The position numbers were made by a program, and so were the translations under genes. Positions 5,713 to 11,937 of a DNA stretch of 11,937 nucleotides are shown here, one piece after another; position 1 is the stretch's first letter, and the number at the start of each line of letters is the position of its first letter. This DNA comes from Clostridia bacterium. Its GTDB lineage: Bacteria > Bacillota > Clostridia > TANB77 > CAG-508. The stretch spans positions 1-11,937 of the forward strand of contig CAAEQN010000051.1 of assembly GCA_900758165.1 (NCBI GenBank), written 5' to 3'. The notes beneath the pieces are model-generated. The model did no database searches. It was not told the DNA's origin and was given only the letters and a program-made list of their open reading frames with translations.

Positions 5713-6849
5713 ATGAAAGAAATTGACTGGATTGATTTATATGAAACTATAATGTGTAAATTATATCAAAGAAAATATGATAAATTGTTTGAAAGATTAA
5801 GTAAGTTAAGTGAAAGAAGTTATAAAGTAGAAAATATTGTTAGAAATAATAAACATTCCAATCAACTAACTAAAGAACAAAGAAAAATTATAAAAGACTA
5901 TTGGAAAAAATATACAAGTGATATTAATTTCAAAAATTTTAATTTTTATATGAGTCATAGTAAAGAATTTAATCCAAGATATATTTCAAATGAATTATTT
6001 GCAGGATACATAGAAGATTACTTTAACAATCTCAAATTAGCACCAGCCTTTGGAGATAAAAATTATTTTGAATTATATTTAAATGGATTCAAAATTCCAA
6101 AAACATATATTCATTGTGTTGATGGGACCTTTTTGAATGATAAGTATGAAATAATTAATCAAGATGCAGTGATAAATATATTATTAGCTAACATTCCATT
6201 TGTCATAAAAGAAACAATATCTACATCTCAAGGTGATGGAGTAAAAATTGTTGAAAAGGCTAATTTGGATGAACTAACATATTTAATTAATAATTTAAAA
6301 GGAAAAAATTATATTTTTCAAGAGAAAATCAAGCAATGTGATCTCTTAGCACAATTTAATAATTCTTCAGTTAATGTCATAAGAATTTTTACATACATGT
6401 TAGATAACAAAATATACACTAGTAACAGTAAATTTCGTGTGGGATTAGGAGATTCAAATGTCCTTGGGGAAAATGTTGTAAATTTCTTTATTGATTCAAA
6501 TGGTAAATTGAGTAATGATGGCTTTGATTCTAATGGTCTTTTTTACGAGAATTTATTATATAAGATGGTAGGACATGATGTTATTATTCCTAATATAAAT
6601 CAAATTAAAGATTTGGTAATGAAGGCAGCACAGAGAATACCACACTTTAAATTGATTGGTTGGGATATAGCTATTGACAAAAAATATGAGCCAGTGATTA
6701 TTGAATATAATATTACAAGTTTGGCCCCTGATTTCTTGCAATTGAACGGAATTCCGTTTTTTGAGGATAACACAGAAAATGTGTTAGAAAAGGTATTTGT
6801 TAAAAAAAGAGAAAAAAAGATAGGACTAAAGTCAGATCAATATATTTAA
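5713..6849 (+). CDS. ATP-grasp ligase 2, paralogue of the preceding gene
   Basis: A 378-residue paralogue of the upstream ATP-grasp protein, collinear over its full length. Shared blocks include WKKYTSD, GDKNYFELYL/ADKNYFDLYL, PKTYIH, AAQR-PHF and LIGWDIAI. The ATP-grasp residues persist: Lys166, FQE (202-204), Arg224, Asp318 in GWD, Glu331 and Asn333. The glycine loop is GDG (174-176) instead of GGKG, and EANL has become EYNI. A segment after Arg242 reads VGLGDSNVLGENVVNFFID, where its sister has a glycine-rich NASFGGIY. These changes suggest another substrate rather than loss of activity. Both proteins end in a basic linker and QY plus V or I. The ribosome site is AGGGGG at 5700-5705. The pair most likely arose by tandem duplication and performs two successive condensations. 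Confidence 0.82.
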   Translation: MKEIDWIDLYETIMCKLYQRKYDKLFERLSKLSERSYKVENIVRNNKHSNQLTKEQRKIIKDYWKKYTSDINFKNFNFYMSHSKEFNPRYISNELFAGYIEDYFNNLKLAPAFGDKNYFELYLNGFKIPKTYIHCVDGTFLNDKYEIINQDAVINILLANIPFVIKETISTSQGDGVKIVEKANLDELTYLINNLKGKNYIFQEKIKQCDLLAQFNNSSVNVIRIFTYMLDNKIYTSNSKFRVGLGDSNVLGENVVNFFIDSNGKLSNDGFDSNGLFYENLLYKMVGHDVIIPNINQIKDLVMKAAQRIPHFKLIGWDIAIDKKYEPVIIEYNITSLAPDFLQLNGIPFFEDNTENVLEKVFVKKREKKIGLKSDQYI

Positions 6850-6868
6850 AAATTAAAAAAATTATTTA

Positions 6869-6887
6869 TAAATGAAAAATTCATTTA
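6869..6887 (+). repeat. Small intergenic hairpin before the ureohydrolase
   Basis: TAAATGAA (6869-6876) pairs with TTCATTTA (6880-6887) around a 3-nt loop. No T tract follows, so it is not an intrinsic terminator. It may shape mRNA processing between the ligase and ureohydrolase genes, or be a chance feature of AT-rich spacer. Confidence 0.35.
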
Positions 6888-6914
6888 CAAAAATAATATA
6901 TGAGGAGTGATAAT

Positions 6915-7886
6915 ATGAAGGAAGAAAGAAAAGAAGAATATATATATGCAGGTATTCCAACATTTATGGGTGGAGAATTTATTAGAGAAAACGAAATTAA
7001 AAATTATGATATTGTTTTTTTAGGAGTTCCGTGTGATTATGGCGCATCATATCGACTAGGAGCAAAATATGCACCAAGACAATTAAGAGAATATTCATTT
7101 TGGGATAGAATATATGGAGAGGAATTGTATGATTTAGATCATAGTGAATATTTAAAGACAAATGATTTTAAAATTGCAGATTTGGGTGACGTTTATGTTA
7201 ATCCAACGCATCCAAACGAAAATCAAGATGCAATATCAGAAAAGACTAATGCAATTGCTAAGGATAGTTTTCCAGTTATATGTGGTGGTGATCATTCTAT
7301 AACTTATGGTAGTTTTCGTGGTGTTTACAGAGCAATGAAAGAAAAATATCCAGATTACGAAATAGGTATAATTCATTTTGATGCTCATTTGGATTTAGAA
7401 GATGAATATTTAAATATGCCAGAAGTATGGCACGGAAATGTTTTTAGAAAATTAATTGAAGATGGCTATTTAAAAGGAGAAAATTTATATTCAATTGGAC
7501 CTAGAGGAGTTGTTGGAAGACAATGGGTAGATTATGCTAAGGAAAAAGGCGTAAATATATTTACATCAAATAAAGTTAAAGAAGTCGGAATAGTAAATAT
7601 AATAAAAGAAATTCAAGAAAAAAATAAAAACAAAAAGATTAAGTTTTATATAACATTTGATATAGATTGTCTTGATGTTTCTTATGTTTTTGGAACAGGA
7701 ACACCACAATGCAATGGTTTAACACCTTATGAAGCAGATGAAGCATTAAGAAATCTGGGTAAATTTGATATATGTGGATTCGACATGGTTGAGTTAAATC
7801 CAAAATTAGACGATTCACATAGTTCATTCGTAATTGCTTGTGAGTTGATTTATCATTTTTTAGCATTTGGATATATAAAAAAATAG
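6915..7886 (+). CDS. Arginase/agmatinase-family ureohydrolase
   Basis: A 323-residue enzyme of the ureohydrolase family, which splits urea from a guanidino compound using two Mn(II) ions. All metal ligands are visible: His127 (GGDHS), Asp156, His158 and Asp160 (FDAHLD), and Asp249 and Asp251 (FDIDCLD). Further matches are HGNVFRKL (173-180), GTGTP (260-264) followed by GLTPYEA, and Glu293 (FDMVELNP). The pattern is nearer agmatinase, guanidinobutyrase or proclavaminate amidinohydrolase than arginase. ATG 6915 is chosen because GAGGAGTGAT at 6902-6911 precedes it; ATG 6900 overlaps that site. The operon context suggests it acts on a pathway intermediate made from arginine or agmatine, not on general catabolism. 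It could also supply putrescine if one of the decarboxylases makes agmatine. It ends 12 nt before the next ATG. Confidence 0.9.
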   Translation: MKEERKEEYIYAGIPTFMGGEFIRENEIKNYDIVFLGVPCDYGASYRLGAKYAPRQLREYSFWDRIYGEELYDLDHSEYLKTNDFKIADLGDVYVNPTHPNENQDAISEKTNAIAKDSFPVICGGDHSITYGSFRGVYRAMKEKYPDYEIGIIHFDAHLDLEDEYLNMPEVWHGNVFRKLIEDGYLKGENLYSIGPRGVVGRQWVDYAKEKGVNIFTSNKVKEVGIVNIIKEIQEKNKNKKIKFYITFDIDCLDVSYVFGTGTPQCNGLTPYEADEALRNLGKFDICGFDMVELNPKLDDSHSSFVIACELIYHFLAFGYIKK

Positions 7887-7898
7887 GTGTCGATTTTT

Positions 7899-9137
7899 AT
7901 GGAAAAAGTGTTAAATAATTATGAAGAATATATAAAAAGAAAAAAGGATGAACTTAGTTTATTTAATGCTTCTGTTAAAACAGAAGAGATAGATAAAATA
8001 GAAACTATAAAAAAAATTATTAATCAAAAACTTAAAGGACAAGCATCTTTAAAATCAAAATTTCTTGAAGAAACTTATAACTGTCAAAATACTAGCAGAA
8101 ATAGTCAAAAATTTGAATTTAATGAATTTAAATTTGAATATGAATATCAGAGATACGATATAGAAATTGAAGTAAAAAAATATATGGATAAATTTTATAA
8201 TACAAATCTTTCTGATTATAGTTATGTTTTTACTAATTGTGGAATGAGTGCATTATTTGCTACTATTTATGCTTTAAAACAATTATCATTTAAAATATAT
8301 TACAAAAGTAATATATATGTTGAAACAGAGAGATTAATTGATGATTATATACAAAAAGATGAGTTAAGTAACAATGAAAAGAGTGCATTATTGATTGATA
8401 CAGTTTCTTTTATTCACATAAATAAACTTTTAGAAGATATTAATTTATCTAGTTATGATTTATTTATAATAGATACTACATTATATTTACCAGAAGAAAT
8501 GAAGATAGTATTGGATAAGTTAAGATTAATGAATAAACCAATTATTCTAATTAAGAGTCATACTAAAATGGATACACTTGGTAGTGAATGGGCAACTCTT
8601 GGATCGATATGTATGATAGATGCAGAATCTACCTTTAACGCTAGACTTTTTAAAGAAATAAGGATAATTTTATCATTTATTGGTGGTTTTGCATATCAAA
8701 ATAGTATACCATTATTTTGGTTTGACGATAGCTATAAAGAGGTTTCAAGAAAAAGAAATGTGGTTATCAAACAAAATACAATTTACTTATATGACAAATT
8801 AAAATCAAAATATCAAAATATCAAAATAATTAAACCAGACCATAATATGTTCATACTAATTGAGCCAAATAAATTTATAGATTATAAAAAATTAGAATGT
8901 GATATTCATAGTTATACTAATAACTCAAAATTAAAAGATATTATATGCTATGCTGATAGTTTTGGATTAGATATTTTTGGATTTAGCGGATATTATGAAA
9001 ATATGTCTGCTGAAACAGAAGTGATTAGAATTTCTCCATCTGATTATCCAAATGAAATATGCGATTTGATTTTTGATGATTTTTCAAATTGGTTAGAACA
9101 ATATTTAAATATAAAAGGTGGTGAGAAAGATGAATAA
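7899..9137 (+). CDS. Divergent fold-type-I PLP-dependent enzyme
   Basis: A 412-residue protein whose centre resembles fold-type-I PLP enzymes (aminotransferase or cystathionine gamma-synthase superfamily). NCGMSAL (113-119) fits the phosphate-binding turn, IIDTTLY with Asp192 the pyridine-nitrogen aspartate, KSHTK (219-223) with Lys223 the probable Schiff-base lysine, and IRISPS (376-381) a carboxylate-binding arginine. The first 85 residues are charged, helical and unlike the usual aminotransferase N-terminus. I cannot say whether it transaminates, eliminates or condenses. The start at ATG 7899 uses AGGTGT at 7885-7890, which overlaps the stop of the ureohydrolase; GTG 7887 lacks a ribosome site. 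The 3-prime end overlaps the second decarboxylase by 8 nt. Substrates are probably the amines or amino acids of the same pathway. Confidence 0.72.
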   Translation: MEKVLNNYEEYIKRKKDELSLFNASVKTEEIDKIETIKKIINQKLKGQASLKSKFLEETYNCQNTSRNSQKFEFNEFKFEYEYQRYDIEIEVKKYMDKFYNTNLSDYSYVFTNCGMSALFATIYALKQLSFKIYYKSNIYVETERLIDDYIQKDELSNNEKSALLIDTVSFIHINKLLEDINLSSYDLFIIDTTLYLPEEMKIVLDKLRLMNKPIILIKSHTKMDTLGSEWATLGSICMIDAESTFNARLFKEIRIILSFIGGFAYQNSIPLFWFDDSYKEVSRKRNVVIKQNTIYLYDKLKSKYQNIKIIKPDHNMFILIEPNKFIDYKKLECDIHSYTNNSKLKDIICYADSFGLDIFGFSGYYENMSAETEVIRISPSDYPNEICDLIFDDFSNWLEQYLNIKGGEKDE

Positions 9138-10335
9138 ATTTTTAGACGATGAAATAGTTAAAAAAATATATAAAAATAAAATTAAAAATGATACCCCTTG
9201 TTACGTTTATGACTTGGGAGAAATTAAAAATAATGTTAATAACATAACAAATTATATGCCAAATAATTTTTCACTATATTATGCCATAAAAGCAAATCCT
9301 AACAAAGAAGTTTTAAAGTTTATAAAATCATTGAATAGAGTTTCAGGTTTTGAAATAGCTTCAGCAGGAGAATTGATAAAAGCATTAGAATTTTGTACTT
9401 CAAAAGAGATTATTTTTACTGGTCCTGGAAAAACAGTAGAAGAATTGGAAAAAGCCATTTTAAATAATATTAGATTAATTAACATTGAATCTATTGTTGA
9501 AGCGATAAGAATCAATCAAATCGCAGAAAAAAATGATATAGAAAAAGTTGATGTCTTAATAAGAGTAAATATGGATTACAAAATAGAGGATGCTGCAGAA
9601 AATATGGGAGGTTTATCTACGAAAATGGGTATAGATGAATCTAAGTATATGGATAGTCTAAAGTATATCAAAAAATTATCACATCTTAATATTAAGGGAA
9701 TACATGTATTTTCAGCTAGTGGTATTTTAAATTATAAAGCATCAGTAGATTACGCAAGATATGTTTTTGAAATGGTTAAAAAGATGGAGAACCTTGGTGA
9801 AAGGATAGATATCATAGATTTAGGTGGAGGACTTGGTGTTGATTATACTGATAATAATATTTCTTTTGATACAAAAAAATATTTTATAGAATTAAAAAAG
9901 CTGATAGATGAATATGGCTTTACCAATAAGGAATTTATTTTAGAACTAGGATGTTATTTAGTTGCGTCAGCTGGATATTATTTATCTAAAATTGTTGATA
10001 TTAAAGAAAGTAAAGGATATAAACATATAATTTTAGCTGGAGGTTTAAATCATATACCAACTGCAACATTAAATGGAAAACATCCATTTAAAATAATATC
10101 GATGAACCAAAAAAAATTATATGCAAATCAAATTGAAGTTATCGATGAAATCGTTGACATAGATGGTCCGTTATGTACTGCTGAAGACAAAGTATTATGG
10201 GATGTTTATGTTGAAAAGGCTCAGATAGGGGACATAGTGATTATTAGACAAGCAGGTGCCTATTGCTATAGTGCAGCTTGGTTGGAATTCTTATCACATG
10301 AATACCCAGTTGAATTAATTATAAACAATAAGTAA
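9130..10335 (+). CDS. LysA/BtrK-like PLP-dependent decarboxylase
   Basis: A 401-residue second decarboxylase of the LysA/ODC fold, clearly from another branch than the first gene of the operon. Visible motifs are YAIKANPN with PLP Lys54, GFEIASAGEL (73-82), FTGPGKT (96-102), HVFSASGIL with His192, GGGLG (232-236), catalytic Cys349 in DGPLCTAED, and GAYCYSAAWLEFLSH (376-390). The FLSH ending is typical of siderophore or carrier-associated decarboxylases such as BtrK rather than diaminopimelate decarboxylase, though no carrier protein is seen here. The usual EPGR, whose Arg contacts the PLP phosphate in ornithine decarboxylase, reads ELGC (272-275). Start ATG 9130 follows AAGGTGGTGA (about 9115-9124). 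It overlaps the previous gene by 8 nt and seems to be the last enzyme of the core operon. Confidence 0.88.
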   Translation: MNKFLDDEIVKKIYKNKIKNDTPCYVYDLGEIKNNVNNITNYMPNNFSLYYAIKANPNKEVLKFIKSLNRVSGFEIASAGELIKALEFCTSKEIIFTGPGKTVEELEKAILNNIRLINIESIVEAIRINQIAEKNDIEKVDVLIRVNMDYKIEDAAENMGGLSTKMGIDESKYMDSLKYIKKLSHLNIKGIHVFSASGILNYKASVDYARYVFEMVKKMENLGERIDIIDLGGGLGVDYTDNNISFDTKKYFIELKKLIDEYGFTNKEFILELGCYLVASAGYYLSKIVDIKESKGYKHIILAGGLNHIPTATLNGKHPFKIISMNQKKLYANQIEVIDEIVDIDGPLCTAEDKVLWDVYVEKAQIGDIVIIRQAGAYCYSAAWLEFLSHEYPVELIINNK

Positions 10336-10366
10336 AAATTTTATTTAATTTAAAAATTATATAAAA

Positions 10367-10383
10367 GAAATTTAATAAATTTC
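10367..10383 (+). repeat. Small hairpin abutting a ribosome binding site
   Basis: GAAATTT (10367-10373) pairs with AAATTTC (10377-10383) over a 3-nt loop, and the stem ends exactly where AGGGAGG (10384-10390) begins. It has no T tract. It could modulate access to the following ribosome site or act as an RNA processing point; the evidence is positional only. Confidence 0.35.
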
Positions 10384-10397
10384 AGGGAGGTGTAAAA

Positions 10398-11937
10398 ATG
10401 AATAATAACTTGCAGTTCATGCTTTTAAAAAAATTAGTAATACAATTCAGAATGAAATTAACAGATGATGAATTAGTACAGTTATTTTATTCTGATAAAT
10501 GTTCTAATATAAAACAAACATTAGAATATATTATTGATAAGTATAATAAAAATGAAGATGCAATTAATGCTAGTGATGAATATAAAAAAATGATTTTTCT
10601 ATTTAGAAAAACAAGAATTATTGATTTTCCGAATTTAGAATTTTTTAAAGAAATACCAATGGAATTGGCCGAAAAGTTTAAATTAAAAGTTTATAAATTA
10701 TTTTATGATAGTCATCTTTTTTCTAATCCTAAAGCACTAATTAATATGATTGGAATGTTTGGATTGTTTGAAAATGATGATAAGGTTCAAAAAAGAATTA
10801 ATGATATTATAAATATATTTTTCTATCAAAAAATATATTGTCAAAGAAAAGAATTTAAAAATAAGGCAAATATTGAAGAAAAAAAGAACACATTATATAT
10901 TTTAGATGAAAATGTTAGAAAATTTATTCCAGAAGAATTAAAATCATATATTTATGATGAAGCAATTCCAAATTACTATACTTTTTTAAGAAATATGAAA
11001 GGTAATTTTGGAAGAAAAATAAATGATTTTTTGATTCCTTATACTAATGTAAATGGTGAATACAAAATAAAAAAAGGAATAGAGCAAAATAAAGAGTATT
11101 TTGAATACTTAAAGAAACAGTCTGTACCATATTATGCTTATGAAAAAGATATTGATACTTACTACGGAATAAACTATAAATTGCCATTATCATTGATAAA
11201 AAAGATGTTGAGTGAGTTCAAAGAATACGAATTAACTTATGGACCTTCAGATGTTCAAAGCATGTTTTTAGCAGCTGATCCAATTTATGATCCTAAATTT
11301 TATCAGTTTTTTATTCGTCATCAATCAGATATAGTAAATAGTACAAATTGTTTTTCCAAATTTCCATTTGTTCAAAAAAAATATTATGATGCTTTAAAAT
11401 TTTATCAAGAACGTGGAAATGATGATCCTGACTACAATACAATAATTGAGTGGCTAAGATGTGTACCATATAATGTAGAGTTTGGTGATGAAGAATTTGC
11501 TATCGAAGCTAAAAATGCTGGTGTTTTAAAAGAAGGATATGATTATTATGCTAATTTATTGAAAAAAGTGAGAACTAGATATATAAGGGTATTACCAAAT
11601 CACAATAAACAATACACTTTTATTGGAAGCGATAATAAAGTTTATCATATTGAAACTAAAATACTTGATGGAACAGATCCATTTAATATGTTAATAGGAG
11701 AATCTAAATATACAGATTGTTGTCAAAAATATGACGACCTTGGTAGAAGTTGTTTAGAACATGCTTCAAAGAGTTTAATGGGTGGTATTTTAACAGTAAA
11801 TTTAATAGAAAATGGAATATCAAAACCCTTATCACAATCTTGGACTTGGATAAATGAGCAAGAAATGGTGTTAGATAATGTTGAACAAACAATTTTACTA
11901 AAATCAGCACCAACAAGACAACAACAAATTTATGAAG
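10398..11937 (+). CDS. Large uncharacterised protein, truncated by the window edge
   Basis: An open frame of 513 codons runs from ATG 10398 to the edge without a stop, after a strong AGGGAGGTG site (10384-10392). I do not recognise the protein. Residues 1-430 are charged, aromatic and mostly helix-like, without signal peptide or membrane segment. Near the visible end is a compact stretch that looks conserved in character: TDCCQ (439-443), GRSC with Cys452, His455, GG near 462, SWTW (481-484) and DNVE (493-496). From memory this pattern of paired Cys, Cys-His, Trp and DN-E recalls modules in large phage or element proteins, but I cannot name the family. It lies 62 bp after the last decarboxylase with no terminator between, so it may share the transcript. 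Whether it belongs to the pathway is open. Confidence 0.75.
   Translation, partial: MNNNLQFMLLKKLVIQFRMKLTDDELVQLFYSDKCSNIKQTLEYIIDKYNKNEDAINASDEYKKMIFLFRKTRIIDFPNLEFFKEIPMELAEKFKLKVYKLFYDSHLFSNPKALINMIGMFGLFENDDKVQKRINDIINIFFYQKIYCQRKEFKNKANIEEKKNTLYILDENVRKFIPEELKSYIYDEAIPNYYTFLRNMKGNFGRKINDFLIPYTNVNGEYKIKKGIEQNKEYFEYLKKQSVPYYAYEKDIDTYYGINYKLPLSLIKKMLSEFKEYELTYGPSDVQSMFLAADPIYDPKFYQFFIRHQSDIVNSTNCFSKFPFVQKKYYDALKFYQERGNDDPDYNTIIEWLRCVPYNVEFGDEEFAIEAKNAGVLKEGYDYYANLLKKVRTRYIRVLPNHNKQYTFIGSDNKVYHIETKILDGTDPFNMLIGESKYTDCCQKYDDLGRSCLEHASKSLMGGILTVNLIENGISKPLSQSWTWINEQEMVLDNVEQTILLKSAPTRQQQIYE

Noticed and set aside
6869..6887. Hairpin between ligase 2 and ureohydrolase as a terminator
   Set aside because: The stem is only 8 AT-rich pairs and lacks a T tract, so the operon probably continues through it.
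2279..10335. Staphyloferrin B-type siderophore operon
   Set aside because: Only SbnA-like and SbnH-like functions are matched. SbnB, the NIS synthetases and transport genes are missing, and ATP-grasp, ureohydrolase and fold-I PLP genes are extra.
11704..11916. Minus-strand open frame at the right edge
   Set aside because: It overlaps the long plus-strand frame starting at 10398, which has a strong ribosome site and runs uninterrupted for 513 codons.
1..11937. TGA reassigned to tryptophan (Mollicutes-like code)
   Set aside because: No complete gene ends in TGA, which raised the question, but all tryptophans are TGG and no reading frame with family motifs contains an internal TGA.

Overview
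The window is very AT-rich bacterial DNA with strong GGAGG-type ribosome binding sites, near-consensus sigma-A promoters and short intergenic gaps. This points to a low-GC Bacillota (Firmicutes)-type organism, but no marker gene allows a finer placement. Every complete gene ends in TAA or TAG and all tryptophans are TGG, so the standard code fits. No tRNA, rRNA, CRISPR array, transposase or integrase is visible.

Left part (1-2110): mobile or defence-type genes. A cytosine-5 DNA methyltransferase is encoded in two pieces. The large piece (19-906) carries motifs I-VIII and the start of the target-recognition region. A 56-residue second ORF (909-1079) carries motifs IX and X and has its own perfect ribosome binding site. 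A bidirectional hairpin terminator (1078-1118) separates this pair from an unrecognised gene on the minus strand (1171-1674). That gene is divergent from a small XRE/Cro-type regulator (1798-2091). Their shared 123-bp promoter region carries TAACTTACTAC-type repeats that look like the regulator's operators.

Middle and right part (2205-10335): one operon of seven plus-strand genes. It starts at a near-consensus promoter (TTGACT-17-TAGAAT) whose -10 box and start site lie in an 11-bp-arm palindrome. In order the genes encode a Y4yA-type PLP decarboxylase, an SbnA/CysK-type PLP beta-replacement enzyme, two paralogous ATP-grasp ligases, an arginase/agmatinase-fold ureohydrolase, a divergent fold-type-I PLP enzyme and a second LysA-like decarboxylase. 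Genes overlap or nearly touch, except for short spacers around the second ligase.

The combination looks like a compact biosynthetic pathway. It would build or modify diamino or guanidino amino acids, decarboxylate them to amines and join pieces by ATP-dependent amide bonds, without any NRPS or carrier protein in view. I do not recognise this gene set as a characterised pathway. It is the strongest candidate here for an undescribed system. The product is unknown and no transporter lies inside the window.

Right edge (10398-11937): a large gene with a strong ribosome binding site follows 62 bp after the last pathway gene and runs off the window. Its first 513 residues match no family I can name with confidence. 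Near the edge there is a Cys/His/Trp-rich conserved-looking stretch.
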